Assembly: GCF_000424265.1 (NCBI RefSeq)
Contig: NZ_AUJO01000004.1
Location: 150,019-214,018, forward strand
Reading direction: 5' to 3'
Origin: Butyrivibrio sp. WCD3002
GTDB lineage: Bacteria; Bacillota; Clostridia; Lachnospirales; Lachnospiraceae
Length of the DNA stretch: 64,000 bases
Shown: piece by piece, positions 7,705 through 17,420 of the stretch
Layout: each line of letters starts with the position of its first letter
Numbering within the stretch: position 1 is the stretch's first letter
Position numbers and translations under genes: made by a program
Notes under the pieces: model-generated
Told to the model about the DNA's origin: nothing
What the model saw: only the letters and a program-made list of their open reading frames with translations
The model's database searches: none

Positions 7705-9309
7705 GTGAAAAAGAAATTGCTTTCAATGATTCTGGCGATGAGTATGACGGTCCTGACAGCCTGTGGTGGTTCAGGCTCAGCTGATCAGGTGAGTGAGGAT
7801 ACCGGATCTTCAACAACTGAGACTGCGCAGTCCACCGAAACAACAGATACTGCTGATGCAGGGGAGGCAGAGCAGCAGAGCTGGGACAGCATCTCAAATG
7901 TAACTTTGTATTATCCTGTTTACTTCAATATGCCTAGTGAAGGTGGTATTGCTAGTGTTCAGGAGGAGCTTAATAAGTATCTTGAGCCCAAGATCGGCGT
8001 AGATATTGAGCTTCATCCCGTAGATATGTTCCAGTATACGGATCAGATCAATCTTGTTTTATCAAGTGGAGACCAGGTAGACATTTTCATGCCTCTTGCA
8101 GGTCTTAGCACCTATGTTACAAAGGGACAGGTTCTTCCCATGGATGACTATGTAGATTCCATGAAGGAAGCTATCGATCTTATGGGCGAGGACTTCATGA
8201 AGTCTTCATACGTAAACGGATCACTTTATTCACTTCCTGTTTATAAGGCAAATACATTCCAGTGGTACTTCATGTGCAGAAAGGATCTTGCAGATGAAGC
8301 AGGAGTTGATCTTGACAGCATAAACAGCGTGGCAGATCTTGAGGACCTTCTTACAAAGGTTCATGAGAACCATCCTGATATTTATCCGCTTTGCCCTACA
8401 AATCCCAACACATTCATGCTGATCAACGCAGCTGATGGCCCTGAAGCAGATGTAGATATCGACTATCTTGGCGACAACCCGGAATCCTGCACAGGTGCTG
8501 TTATCGGCAACACTGGAAAGGTTGAAAATTTCTATGCATCCGATGCCTTCAAGAAAATGGTAGAGAGAGCATACGATTGGAACCAGAAGGGTCTCCTTAT
8601 GCCTGAGGCATCTGTATCACCTGACATCGCATCAGACCTTATCGCAGCAGGCAGAGGCTTTGGTAGTGTAATCGGTTATGGTTATCCTATGAGTGAGGCT
8701 ATGGCTAACAGCGGAACCTATGGCGATTATGAGATGACATGGGCAACTTGCGGAACAGACCTTATGCAGAGTTCAGCATTCAGCAACCAGTTCAGTCTTG
8801 GATATACATCAGCTGATCCTGCAGCAGCATGCAGACTTATGAACCTTCTTTGGACAGATGAATATGTAATTAACACAATCATCTATGGTCTTGAGGGTGA
8901 GGATTATGTAATTCCTGATGGCTTCGATCCTGCAAATGCAATGCCCGATTATCCGGAAGGCGTAACAGCTGAGACAGCTCCTTACCAGGCAAGAGTATCC
9001 TGCGGATGCTTTGGTAACAACTTCCTTATGTATGGTTTCATGGGAGATGTTAAGGACTTTGGTATGGACCTTATCAACAACAGCAAGAAGTCCGATTACT
9101 TAGGATTCCTCTTTGACGGATCTAATGTTAAGACAGAGATCACTGCAGTAAACAACGTAATAAGCCAGTACTACACAGGCCTTGAGTGCGGTGAGATGAA
9201 TCCTGACGAGACACTGCCTAAGTTTATCTCTGAACTTGAAGCAGCCGGAATCGACACAATCATTGCTGAAAAGCAGTCACAGCTTGACAGCTGGTTAGCA
9301 CAGCAGTAA
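7705..9309 (+). CDS. ABC transporter substrate-binding lipoprotein (oligosaccharide type)
   Basis: A 534-residue extracytoplasmic solute-binding protein. It starts with a lipoprotein signal (MKKKLLSMILAMSMTVLTAC, lipid-anchored Cys20), then an acidic Ser/Thr/Glu linker to about residue 65, then a family-1-like binding fold. The size and the sequence around VTLYYPVYFNMPSEGG resemble the large LipO/YtcQ-type proteins that work with LplB/YtcP permeases. The GTG start has AAAGGAGG 12 nt ahead. The two permeases follow after a hairpin, and a YesN/YesM pair follows those. No ATPase is encoded here, so a shared MsmX-like ATPase elsewhere is expected. The ligand is unknown; an esterified oligosaccharide is a guess from the neighbours. 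Confidence 0.88.
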   Translation: MKKKLLSMILAMSMTVLTACGGSGSADQVSEDTGSSTTETAQSTETTDTADAGEAEQQSWDSISNVTLYYPVYFNMPSEGGIASVQEELNKYLEPKIGVDIELHPVDMFQYTDQINLVLSSGDQVDIFMPLAGLSTYVTKGQVLPMDDYVDSMKEAIDLMGEDFMKSSYVNGSLYSLPVYKANTFQWYFMCRKDLADEAGVDLDSINSVADLEDLLTKVHENHPDIYPLCPTNPNTFMLINAADGPEADVDIDYLGDNPESCTGAVIGNTGKVENFYASDAFKKMVERAYDWNQKGLLMPEASVSPDIASDLIAAGRGFGSVIGYGYPMSEAMANSGTYGDYEMTWATCGTDLMQSSAFSNQFSLGYTSADPAAACRLMNLLWTDEYVINTIIYGLEGEDYVIPDGFDPANAMPDYPEGVTAETAPYQARVSCGCFGNNFLMYGFMGDVKDFGMDLINNSKKSDYLGFLFDGSNVKTEITAVNNVISQYYTGLECGEMNPDETLPKFISELEAAGIDTIIAEKQSQLDSWLAQQ

Positions 9310-9324
9310 TAAGCACTTAAAAAT

Positions 9325-9371
9325 TCTCCGCCTGTAAGCTTTTCCGTTAAGGAGACAGGCGGAGATTTTAT
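9325..9371 (+). terminator. Intra-operon terminator/attenuator after binding-protein gene
   Basis: A perfect 11-bp stem, TCTCCGCCTGT (9325-9335) with ACAGGCGGAGA (9355-9365), is followed by a short T-run, 18 nt before the first permease. Hairpins at this place commonly protect or partly terminate the message so that the binding protein is made in excess over the permeases. Confidence 0.85.
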
Positions 9372-9388
9372 TAGGAGATATCACCACT

Positions 9389-10294
9389 ATGAAGAAAAAA
9401 CACAACCTGAAAAGAGATATTCCTTTCTTTATAATGCTTTTACCTGCCATGATCTATCTTTTGATCAACAGCTATTTTCCTATGTTTGGTATATTTATTG
9501 CCTTTAAAAATATTAATTACCAAAAGGGAATATTCGGAAGTGACTGGGCAGGCTTTAAGAATTTCGAATTCCTTTTTAAAACAAAGGATGCCGGAATAAT
9601 GCTAAGAAATACACTTGGATATAATGTACTGTTTATAGTGCTCGGCATTGTTCTTTCCGTAACCCTTGCAATTATGCTTAACGAGGTAGGAAGAACGTTT
9701 TTGGCTAAGATCGCACAGCCTTTGATTATTTTCCCGAATATTATTTCCATGGTAATCGTGGCATATATTGTATTTGCATTCTTAAATGCACAGACAGGTT
9801 TTATTGATAAGACCATATTAAAAAATATGCCAATCTCCTGGTACAGTGAACCAAAATACTGGCCGGTGATACTGACAATCGTAAATATCTGGAGGGCTAC
9901 AGGCTACGGTTCAATCATTTATATGTCCAGCATAGCGGGAATTGATGCTGAATTGTATGAGGCAGCACGAGTTGATGGTGCTACAAGACTGCAGCAGATT
10001 TTCCATATCATGATACCGCTCCTTAAGCCTACAGTTGTAATAATGGTACTTATGGCTATTTCTAAAATCTTTAATTCGGATTTCGGATTGTTCTATCAGG
10101 TACCTATGAACTCAGGTGCGCTTTATAACACTACGCAGACAATTGATACATACGTATACCGGGCACTTATGGAGCTTAGCGATATAGGAATGTCATCGGC
10201 TGCAAGTGTATTCCAGTCTGTTGTTGGATTTGTACTGGTTCTTACGGCTAACAAGGTTGTAGCCAAAGTCGATGCAGATAACAGATTATTCTGA
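9389..10294 (+). CDS. ABC transporter permease, LplB/YtcP-type (first)
   Basis: A 301-residue integral membrane permease with about six hydrophobic segments. The first is residues 14-35 (FFIMLLPAMIYLLINSYF). The cytoplasmic EAA loop, near residue 190, reads EAARVDGATRLQQIFHIMIP and contacts the ATPase. It is the LplB-like partner of the lipoprotein upstream and the second permease downstream, and should form the heterodimeric pore for a sugar polymer or oligosaccharide. It is read through a hairpin that separates it from the binding-protein gene. The second permease starts 20 nt later. Confidence 0.92.
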   Translation: MKKKHNLKRDIPFFIMLLPAMIYLLINSYFPMFGIFIAFKNINYQKGIFGSDWAGFKNFEFLFKTKDAGIMLRNTLGYNVLFIVLGIVLSVTLAIMLNEVGRTFLAKIAQPLIIFPNIISMVIVAYIVFAFLNAQTGFIDKTILKNMPISWYSEPKYWPVILTIVNIWRATGYGSIIYMSSIAGIDAELYEAARVDGATRLQQIFHIMIPLLKPTVVIMVLMAISKIFNSDFGLFYQVPMNSGALYNTTQTIDTYVYRALMELSDIGMSSAASVFQSVVGFVLVLTANKVVAKVDADNRLF

Positions 10295-10313
10295 TTACGG
10301 GAAGGAAAAACAG

Positions 10314-11213
10314 ATGAAGAATAAAAAACGTGGAAATGAAAAAGTATTTTTCATAGTTGCAGGAGTTATAGTTGCACTTTTTGCACTGTTCTGCTTTATG
10401 CCTATCCTGTTGGTAATTTCTGCATCACTTACAGATGAGCAGGCTCTTATAGCTGACGGATACAGATTTCTTCCTTCAAAGTTCAGCTTCGATGCCTATA
10501 CCTATCTGTGGAGACAGCACCTTATGATAGGCAGAGCCTATGGAATATCACTCTTTGTATCATTTTTCGGAACAGCTCTTGGCGTAGCAATTACAATACT
10601 TGCTTCATATCCTCTTTCAAGAACATCCTTTAGGTGGAGAAATCTTTTTACCTTCATAATTTTCTTCACGATGCTCTTTAACGGTGGTGTAGTAAGTTCA
10701 TACATGGTATGGACCAGGATATTCCATATTAAAAATACAATCTGGGCTCTGGTTTTCCCAAATTATCTTGTGGGAGCCTTCAATATCATTCTGGTAAAGA
10801 ATTATTATCAGAACAACATCCCTGCTGCGCTTGTGGAAGCAGCTAAGCTTGACGGTGCCACAGAGTTTCAGATTTTCAGAAAGGTCATGGTTCCGCTTTC
10901 AAAGCCTGTAATTGTGACAATTACAATGTTCAGCGGCCTTGCATATTGGAATGACTGGACGAATGGATTATACTACATAAATAAAAAAGAGCTGTTCAGC
11001 GTACAGCTTATGCTTAATGAAATTCAGCAGAACGTCATGCTTCTCAGAACAGCAAACGAGAGAATGGGTATTGCAGTAAACCAGGCTGACATTCCGAGTA
11101 ATGGTGTCAGAATGGCCATAGCGATAATTGCACTTCTTCCTATCATGATCATTTTTCCGATCATCCAGAAGGAGCTTATAAAGGGTGTAGTTATTGGAGC
11201 GGTAAAGGGATAA
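10314..11213 (+). CDS. ABC transporter permease, carbohydrate-type (second)
   Basis: A 299-residue membrane permease of the MalG/YtcP type. The ATG at 10314 follows GGAAGGA at suitable spacing; an upstream in-frame start would overlap the previous gene and lacks a ribosome-binding site. The first membrane segment is FFIVAGVIVALFALFCFMPI. The EAA loop EAAKLDGATEFQIFRKVMVP lies near residue 190. It pairs with the preceding permease. The regulator gene starts 17 nt after its stop, so importer and two-component genes probably form one unit. Confidence 0.92.
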   Translation: MKNKKRGNEKVFFIVAGVIVALFALFCFMPILLVISASLTDEQALIADGYRFLPSKFSFDAYTYLWRQHLMIGRAYGISLFVSFFGTALGVAITILASYPLSRTSFRWRNLFTFIIFFTMLFNGGVVSSYMVWTRIFHIKNTIWALVFPNYLVGAFNIILVKNYYQNNIPAALVEAAKLDGATEFQIFRKVMVPLSKPVIVTITMFSGLAYWNDWTNGLYYINKKELFSVQLMLNEIQQNVMLLRTANERMGIAVNQADIPSNGVRMAIAIIALLPIMIIFPIIQKELIKGVVIGAVKG

Positions 11214-11229
11214 AGCTTCAGGGGTTTTT

Positions 11230-12786
11230 ATGAAGATATTAATTTCAGATGATGAATATTATATAGTCCAGCTTGTGAATTCCAAGCTGGACTGGTCTCT
11301 TTTAGGGGTCGATAAGGTACTGATGAGCTACAACGGCGCTGATGCGATCGATATTTTCGATGCGGAAAAGCCGGAGCTCGTTTTGTGCGATATTGATATG
11401 CCAAGATATAACGGCATGGATGTGCTTGACCATGTGATGGAGAAGGCACCGGATACAAAGTTTATTTTTCTGACCTGTTTTCAGAAATTTGACTATGTAA
11501 AAAAGGCTATTAATAAAGGCGCTTTTGACTATATTCTAAAGCCCTTCAGTGAGCCGGAAATATATGCATGCCTGATGAAGGCAGTCAATGAGATCAGAGA
11601 CAAAGAAAAGATTGAAGAGAGTAAGAAGCAGCTTCAGGAGCTGTTTTTAAGAAATCTTGTGATAAGAAATATCGGACCTTCAAGAAGTGAAATAGAAAAT
11701 GCGCTTGAAAGATCAATCAATATAGGATACTCGCCGGATAAGAGATATCGTATGGTGCTTAGCTATATATCTCAGAAGGGTAGCGTTCCCAAGGATCAAA
11801 GTGTATATCAGTTTGTTTTTTACAATATGCAGTCGGAGATTTTTTCCGGGAATGCGGAGAAGATAGATGGAATGGATCTTTTATCGGACGGATATTACGG
11901 AGTTTTGAGGGTTTGCGACGAGGATACGGAGCTGGTGGATATCATGGCAGAGGCTCAGACTCTTTCCGGTATTGTGGAGGAGCATCTTGATACGGAGTTT
12001 TCCTGTTGCATAAGTGAGCCTGTGTATATGTGGGAAATGGCAGATACTCTTGATGAGCTTAAGAGCCATATAACAAGGCAGTTCCTTAATTCCATAAAGG
12101 TAGGACTTCTTCGGGACAGCGTCGATGACAACAAAAATCAGACCTGCATAATCGACAGAGAAAAAATAGAAAAATATCTTGATGAGCGAAATGCTGATCT
12201 TGTGGTGGAATATATCAGAGAGCTCTTAGATGAGCTTCAGCAAAGGACCATGTTGACGGGAAGCATAATCAGGGAGATGCATGCGGATTTCATGCAGATT
12301 GTGCTTGAGTATTGCAGTAAAAAGCATATAACTGCCCATGAGGTTCTTAGAAGCGAGGAGCTTTTGGCCTTCCAGAAAAAGATGGACCAGATGCCCTTTT
12401 ACCTTATCAGATATGTTCAGCTTCTTTGTACCAATATCATAGAGATCATGGAAAATCAGGACAATGAATCGGTGATAGTTGCAAGGATTTCCCAATATGT
12501 TGAGGAGCATTTCAGAGAGCAGATAGGAAGGGATGAGATTGCCGAACAGCTCCATTACTCCAAAAATTATTTATCTAGAATTTTCAGTTCACGGCTTGGT
12601 ATATCCGTGAGAGAATATATTAACGGATATAGAATTGAGGAGGCAAAGAGGATACTTCTTACAACGGATGTACCTGTGGGCGATATTGCGCTGGATGTGG
12701 GATTTGACAGCATGACTTATTTCTCCACTATTTTCAAAAAGGTAACAGGTGAAACTCCCTCGCAGTATCGAAGCAAAAAGAGATGA
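11230..12786 (+). CDS. YesN-type response regulator, receiver plus AraC DNA-binding domain
   Basis: A 518-residue regulator. The N-terminal receiver (about 1-120) has acidic residues Asp7-Asp8, phosphoacceptor Asp54 (LCDIDMP) and the conserved Lys in YILKPF. A roughly 280-residue helical middle follows, then a C-terminal AraC-family double helix-turn-helix (about 415-515, including IGRDEIAEQLHYSKNYLSR and IALDVGFDSMTYFSTIFKK). It should respond to phosphorylation by the kinase encoded immediately downstream (4-nt ATGA overlap) and activate the adjacent importer genes. That target is inferred from position, as is usual for YesMN systems. Confidence 0.94.
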   Translation: MKILISDDEYYIVQLVNSKLDWSLLGVDKVLMSYNGADAIDIFDAEKPELVLCDIDMPRYNGMDVLDHVMEKAPDTKFIFLTCFQKFDYVKKAINKGAFDYILKPFSEPEIYACLMKAVNEIRDKEKIEESKKQLQELFLRNLVIRNIGPSRSEIENALERSINIGYSPDKRYRMVLSYISQKGSVPKDQSVYQFVFYNMQSEIFSGNAEKIDGMDLLSDGYYGVLRVCDEDTELVDIMAEAQTLSGIVEEHLDTEFSCCISEPVYMWEMADTLDELKSHITRQFLNSIKVGLLRDSVDDNKNQTCIIDREKIEKYLDERNADLVVEYIRELLDELQQRTMLTGSIIREMHADFMQIVLEYCSKKHITAHEVLRSEELLAFQKKMDQMPFYLIRYVQLLCTNIIEIMENQDNESVIVARISQYVEEHFREQIGRDEIAEQLHYSKNYLSRIFSSRLGISVREYINGYRIEEAKRILLTTDVPVGDIALDVGFDSMTYFSTIFKKVTGETPSQYRSKKR

Positions 12787-14489
12787 AGAAAAGAAGCGTA
12801 TTTTATCCAATAATAATTATAATAAACAGCATGTTCATAATGCTGGCTGCTACGTATGCATTTACAATAGGCGGCTTTTTCCGTGAGGAGAAGGCTGCCT
12901 TTGTGCTTAGTAGAAAGCAGATGGTTTCCAATTATGTTAACAGGGCAGAGACAACCTTTTCATCCATTGAGGGTCATATGCTGGAGATTCAGACCATGCT
13001 CACAAGAGTTGAGAGCGTGAACTGGCTAAGGAGCAGTGACAGCTCTGAGCGAAAGGTTGAGGAGAGAAAGTACTACGAGCTTTTTTCACAGAAGGCCCAC
13101 AGCGTCGAAGGAATGGACATTATCTTTTTGATAGATACTGAGGGTAAAACCTCTGTATGGGCCTACGGCGATGACCTTGCTTCCTCAGCCAAAATGGAAT
13201 TTAGAGGATATCTTGAGGAAAAGAGTGACGAGATCAGCAACTATTTTTCCTACAACTGGCAGCCCTATAAGCTGGGAGAAGACCAGTATTATCTAAAGCT
13301 CTATAAGGTAAGCGGCTTCATGGTTGGTGCCCTATGCTTAGAGAGCCGCTTTGCCGATGAGATTCTTGGACAGGAGGAAAATGTTCATAGCCGTTATCTT
13401 AAAAACTCAGATGGTGAGATTGTTTTTTCCTTTGGCCCGGGGGATGCAAATGAAAAATCCGGTGAAAAGCATCTTTTAAAGGGAGCCTTTCTGATAGAGC
13501 AGCCTATGCCTGTGGCAGATTTATCACTATGCGTAAGCTTCAAGGATAACGTTCTTGAATATTTAAGGAGCGTTGTTGTAATCATAGCCATCTTCACCGG
13601 CGCAGTGTATCTGATAGTAGATTACATGTTTATCAGATATCTTAAGAAAAAGCTGCTAAATCCCATAACTGAGCTGTCAAAGGGTGCAGAGCAGATCATT
13701 GGCGGAAATTATAACTATGTGACAAAGGAAAACGGCGAAGGTGAGGTGCTTGTCCTTCAAAAGGCCTTCAATAATGCCATGCAGTCTGTTGTTCAGTTAA
13801 GGATAGATACCTACGAGTATGAGCTTAAGCAGAAGGAACAGGAGCTTCTTCGTTTGAGGCAGCAGCTTAGGCCTCATTTTTATCTGAATGCCCTTGCAGT
13901 GGTAAAGGGAATGGCCTTCCAGAGAAAAATGGAAGAAATTCAGGCATACATCGATGCCCTCACAATACACATCAGGTATCTTCTGAATAATGAGAGAACA
14001 CAGATATCTCTTCAGCAGGAATTTGACCATATTGAAAACTACGTGAATATGCAGCGAATCTGTTTTCCGGGGAAAATTACGGCCTTCCTTGATCTGGATG
14101 AGAGTATTCGGGATATGATGATTCCTTATCTTTTGCTTCACACCATAGCTGAGAATGCTTTTAAGCACGGAAGAGGTAAAAACAATAATCTCATGTTTAC
14201 CTTAAGTGCCAGAAAGGTGGAGGATGAGGACTTTAGCGGAGTTCTTATTGAATACGAGGATGCCGGAACAGGCTTTAATGAGGAATTCCTTAAGGACTTT
14301 GCGAAAAATGAGCCAAAGGAGGGTGAGCACTTAGGACTTAACAACCTTAAGCAGACACTTTCCATATACTATGGACAGAAGGTTGCTGAGCCTATAAGGA
14401 TTATGAACGTTACCCCCAGCGGAGCCAGAATCGAGATAAGGATTCCTGCAGGCGGGGCAGATCCGGATGCCGCTAACATTGACAAATAA
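12783..14489 (+). CDS. YesM-type sensor histidine kinase
   Basis: A 568-residue membrane kinase. A membrane segment near residues 7-27 and a second near 260-283 flank an extracellular sensing domain of about 230 residues. A HAMP region (about 285-340) and the His_kinase core follow, with phospho-acceptor His365 in QLRPHFYLNAL. The HATPase_c domain has the N box HTIAENAFKHG and the G box HLGLNNL. The start overlaps the regulator stop by 4 nt, so the two are translationally coupled. It probably senses a sugar, or the liganded binding protein, outside the cell and controls the importer upstream. The ligand is unknown. Confidence 0.94.
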   Translation: MKKRSVFYPIIIIINSMFIMLAATYAFTIGGFFREEKAAFVLSRKQMVSNYVNRAETTFSSIEGHMLEIQTMLTRVESVNWLRSSDSSERKVEERKYYELFSQKAHSVEGMDIIFLIDTEGKTSVWAYGDDLASSAKMEFRGYLEEKSDEISNYFSYNWQPYKLGEDQYYLKLYKVSGFMVGALCLESRFADEILGQEENVHSRYLKNSDGEIVFSFGPGDANEKSGEKHLLKGAFLIEQPMPVADLSLCVSFKDNVLEYLRSVVVIIAIFTGAVYLIVDYMFIRYLKKKLLNPITELSKGAEQIIGGNYNYVTKENGEGEVLVLQKAFNNAMQSVVQLRIDTYEYELKQKEQELLRLRQQLRPHFYLNALAVVKGMAFQRKMEEIQAYIDALTIHIRYLLNNERTQISLQQEFDHIENYVNMQRICFPGKITAFLDLDESIRDMMIPYLLLHTIAENAFKHGRGKNNNLMFTLSARKVEDEDFSGVLIEYEDAGTGFNEEFLKDFAKNEPKEGEHLGLNNLKQTLSIYYGQKVAEPIRIMNVTPSGARIEIRIPAGGADPDAANIDK

Positions 14490-14582
14490 GCCTTTTAAGC
14501 TATACTATGAGAAAGATTATGGTTTTTTTAGTAGCATGGGATAACTATGCATATAAGATATAAAGATTAGGAGAATGAAAAA

Positions 14583-16019
14583 ATGGCACAGGATGGAAAG
14601 AAGCTTGTATCCGAGATCACATCAATGGATGAGGATTTCACACAGTGGTACACAGACGTTGTCACAAAGGCAGGGCTTATCAGCTACTCTAACATTAAGG
14701 GATTTATGGTTATTAAGCCCGCGGGTTATGCTATATGGGAGCTTATTCAGAAGCACCTTGATGAGCGTTTTAAGAAGACAGGTGTTACAAACGCATATCT
14801 GCCAATGCTGATACCCGAGTCTCTTCTTCAGAAGGAGAAGGACCACGTTGAAGGCTTCGCACCTGAAGTTGCATGGGTTACACATGGCGGTACAGAACCT
14901 CTTACAGAGAGATATTGTGTTCGCCCCACTTCAGAGACCTTATTCTGCGATTACTATAAGGGAGAGATTCATTCCTATAAGGATCTTCCTCAGGTACTTA
15001 ACCAGTGGTGCAGCGTTGTTCGCTGGGAGAAGGAGACAAGACCCTTCCTCAGATCAAGAGAATTCCTTTGGCAGGAAGGACACACAGCGCATGCTACCTT
15101 TGAAGAAGCAGAAGAGCGCACACAGCAGATGCTTAATGTATACGCTGACTTCCTCGCAGAGGATATGGCTATTCCTGTTATCAAGGGCCAGAAGACTGAG
15201 AAGGAGAAGTTTGCAGGTGCAGAGGCTACCTATACAGTAGAAGCTCTTATGCATGACGGCAGAGCTCTTCAGTCTGCAACAAGCCATAACTTTGGTGATG
15301 GCTTTGCTAAAGCATTCGAGATTCAGTATGCAGGAAAAGATAATAAGCTCCATCATGTATTCCAGACATCATGGGGTGCAACCACAAGACTTATCGGAGC
15401 TATGATCATGGTTCACGGTGACAATTCAGGTCTTGTGCTTCCTCCCAGAATTGCTCCTACTCAGGTTATGATCATTCCTATCCAGCAGAAGAAGGAAGGC
15501 GTCCTTGAGACAGCGGGCAAGATGCTTGAGGCACTTAAGGATTACAGAGCTAAGCTTGATGATTCCGACAGAAGTCCCGGATACAAGTTCTCCGATCAGG
15601 AGATGCGCGGTATTCCGCTTCGTATCGAGATCGGTCCTAAGGACATCGAGGCCGGCAAGTGCGTAATCGTAAGAAGAGATACAAGAGAAAAGATCGAGTG
15701 TGCTATTGATGAAGTAGCAGCTAAGGTTGGTGAGCTTCTTGTTCAGATTCAGAACGATATGTATGAGAGAGCTAAGAACCACCTCGATACACATACCTTT
15801 GCAGCAACCAATAAGGAAGAGTTTGAGGAAGCCTTCAAGGAGACAAAGGGCTTCGTTAAGGCTATGTGGTGCGGCGACAGAGCCTGTGAGGATAAGATCA
15901 AGGAAGACTATTCCGTAACCAGCAGATGTATTCCTTTTGAGCAGGAGAATCTGTCAGGCACATGTGTATGCTGCGGAAAACCTGCAACAAAGATGGTTTA
16001 TTGGGGCAGAGCATATTAA
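14583..16019 (+). CDS. proS: Prolyl-tRNA synthetase (short, editing-domain-less type)
   Basis: A 478-residue class II synthetase that charges tRNA-Pro. It is the short archaeal/eukaryote-like form: there is no ~180-residue INS editing domain between motifs 2 and 3, and the C-terminus is the typical zinc-binding-like tail ending [18 protein letters not shown]. Motif 2 appears around [20 protein letters not shown] and motif 3 around [13 protein letters not shown]. Both long bacterial and short forms occur in Clostridia. It starts after AGGAG 94 nt downstream of the kinase gene. No T-box leader is visible in that short gap. A housekeeping run (cca onward) follows. Confidence 0.96.
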   Translation: MAQDGKKLVSEITSMDEDFTQWYTDVVTKAGLISYSNIKGFMVIKPAGYAIWELIQKHLDERFKKTGVTNAYLPMLIPESLLQKEKDHVEGFAPEVAWVTHGGTEPLTERYCVRPTSETLFCDYYKGEIHSYKDLPQVLNQWCSVVRWEKETRPFLRSREFLWQEGHTAHATFEEAEERTQQMLNVYADFLAEDMAIPVIKGQKTEKEKFAGAEATYTVEALMHDGRALQSATSHNFGDGFAKAFEIQYAGKDNKLHHVFQTSWGATTRLIGAMIMVHGDNSGLVLPPRIAPTQVMIIPIQQKKEGVLETAGKMLEALKDYRAKLDDSDRSPGYKFSDQEMRGIPLRIEIGPKDIEAGKCVIVRRDTREKIECAIDEVAAKVGELLVQIQNDMYERAKNHLDTHTFAATNKEEFEEAFKETKGFVKAMWCGDRACEDKIKEDYSVTSRCIPFEQENLSGTCVCCGKPATKMVYWGRAY

Positions 16020-16049
16020 AATAGATTTAGGAAAAGATTTAAGAGAGAT

Positions 16050-17420
16050 TTGAACAAGGAAAACATTAAAATCAACATACCGCCGGCGGCAAGAGAGATA
16101 TTGGACAGGCTCCACAGCGCAGGTTTCGAGGCCTACGTTGTGGGAGGCTGTGTTAGAGACAGCATTCTGGGAAGGGTACCCGGTGACTTCGACATAACCA
16201 CCAGTGCAAAGCCTCAGGAAGTAAAGAGTCTTTTTGACAGGACCATTGATACGGGAATAGAGCATGGTACTGTCACTGTAATGATTGGTAAGGAAGGCTT
16301 TGAAGTTACCACCTACAGGATTGACGGCGAGTATGAGGATAGCAGACATCCCAAGGAGGTCATTTTCACTGCAAGTCTCATAGAGGACCTAAAAAGGCGC
16401 GACTTCACCATAAATGCCATGGCATACAGTGATGAAGACGGTCTTATCGATGAATTTGACGGACTGTCAGATATTGATAATAAAATAATCCGCTGCGTTG
16501 GAGAGCCCAAAGAACGTTTTACAGAGGATGCTCTTAGGATGATGCGAGCAGTAAGGTTCGCTGCGCAGCTTGGATACAACATCGAGGATAAAACAAGAGA
16601 AGCAATTAAGGAGCTTTCACCTACTCTTTCTAAGATAAGTGCAGAGAGAATTCAGGTGGAGCTTGTAAAGCTTATTACTTCCGATAATCCGGGAAGAGTA
16701 AGGGATCTTTATGAAACCGGAATTACCGCGGTGATCCTGCCTGAATTTGACAGGTGCATGGATACTCCTCAGGACAATATTCATCATGCATACACCGTAG
16801 GGGAGCACATTATCAGAACCGTGGAAGCCATTCGTGCTGATAAGGGCCTTAGACTTACGATGCTTTTGCATGATATTGAAAAGCCCTCCTGCAGAACTAC
16901 TGATGATGAAGGTGTTGATCACTTTTATGGTCATGCAGAGAAGGGAGCTGCTACGGCAGTAGCAATTTTAAGACGTCTTAAATTCGACAAGGATACCATG
17001 AATCTGGTGGAAAAGCTGATCAGATATCATGATTACAGATATCCTGCCGAAAAAAAGAATGTAAGGAAAATGGCCAGCAGGGTTGGTAGGGATATCTTTC
17101 CACTTCTCTTGGAGGTCAGAGATGCGGATACAGCTGCTCAGAGCGACTATTTAAGAGATGCGAAAAACGAGTGGACAGAAGAAGTCAGAAGATTGTTTTC
17201 TGAGATACTACAGGATGGCGAGTGCCTTTCTATAGCCGATCTTGCAGTAAATGGCAGGGATCTTATGGATGCAGGCATTAAGCCCGGGAAAGAGATGGGG
17301 CTTATTTTAAAGGCGATGCTTGCAGATGTTCTTGAGAACCCTTCTCATAACATAAAAGAGTATCTTATGGAAAAGGATAATTTTGATAAGATTATCGAAG
17401 CAGCGGGGGAAAACAGATGA
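16050..17420 (+). CDS. cca: CCA tRNA nucleotidyltransferase with HD domain
   Basis: A 456-residue class II nucleotidyltransferase that adds or repairs the tRNA 3' CCA. The head domain has YVVGGCVRD near residue 32, the catalytic carboxylates in GDFDITT, and RRDFTINAMAY near residue 115. An RNA-binding neck with EDALRMMRAVRFAAQLGY follows, then an HD-type region (HAYTVGEHI, LLHDIEKP, YHDYRYP). The chosen start is TTG with AGAGAG upstream; no ATG lies before the conserved N-terminus. The tRNA-Lys gene in this window lacks an encoded CCA, consistent with need for this enzyme. Its stop overlaps the next start (ATGA). Confidence 0.95.
   Translation: MNKENIKINIPPAAREILDRLHSAGFEAYVVGGCVRDSILGRVPGDFDITTSAKPQEVKSLFDRTIDTGIEHGTVTVMIGKEGFEVTTYRIDGEYEDSRHPKEVIFTASLIEDLKRRDFTINAMAYSDEDGLIDEFDGLSDIDNKIIRCVGEPKERFTEDALRMMRAVRFAAQLGYNIEDKTREAIKELSPTLSKISAERIQVELVKLITSDNPGRVRDLYETGITAVILPEFDRCMDTPQDNIHHAYTVGEHIIRTVEAIRADKGLRLTMLLHDIEKPSCRTTDDEGVDHFYGHAEKGAATAVAILRRLKFDKDTMNLVEKLIRYHDYRYPAEKKNVRKMASRVGRDIFPLLLEVRDADTAAQSDYLRDAKNEWTEEVRRLFSEILQDGECLSIADLAVNGRDLMDAGIKPGKEMGLILKAMLADVLENPSHNIKEYLMEKDNFDKIIEAAGENR

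Noticed and set aside
14490..14582. T-box leader for proS
   Set aside because: The gap is only 93 nt and shows no T-box sequence or terminator/antiterminator pair.
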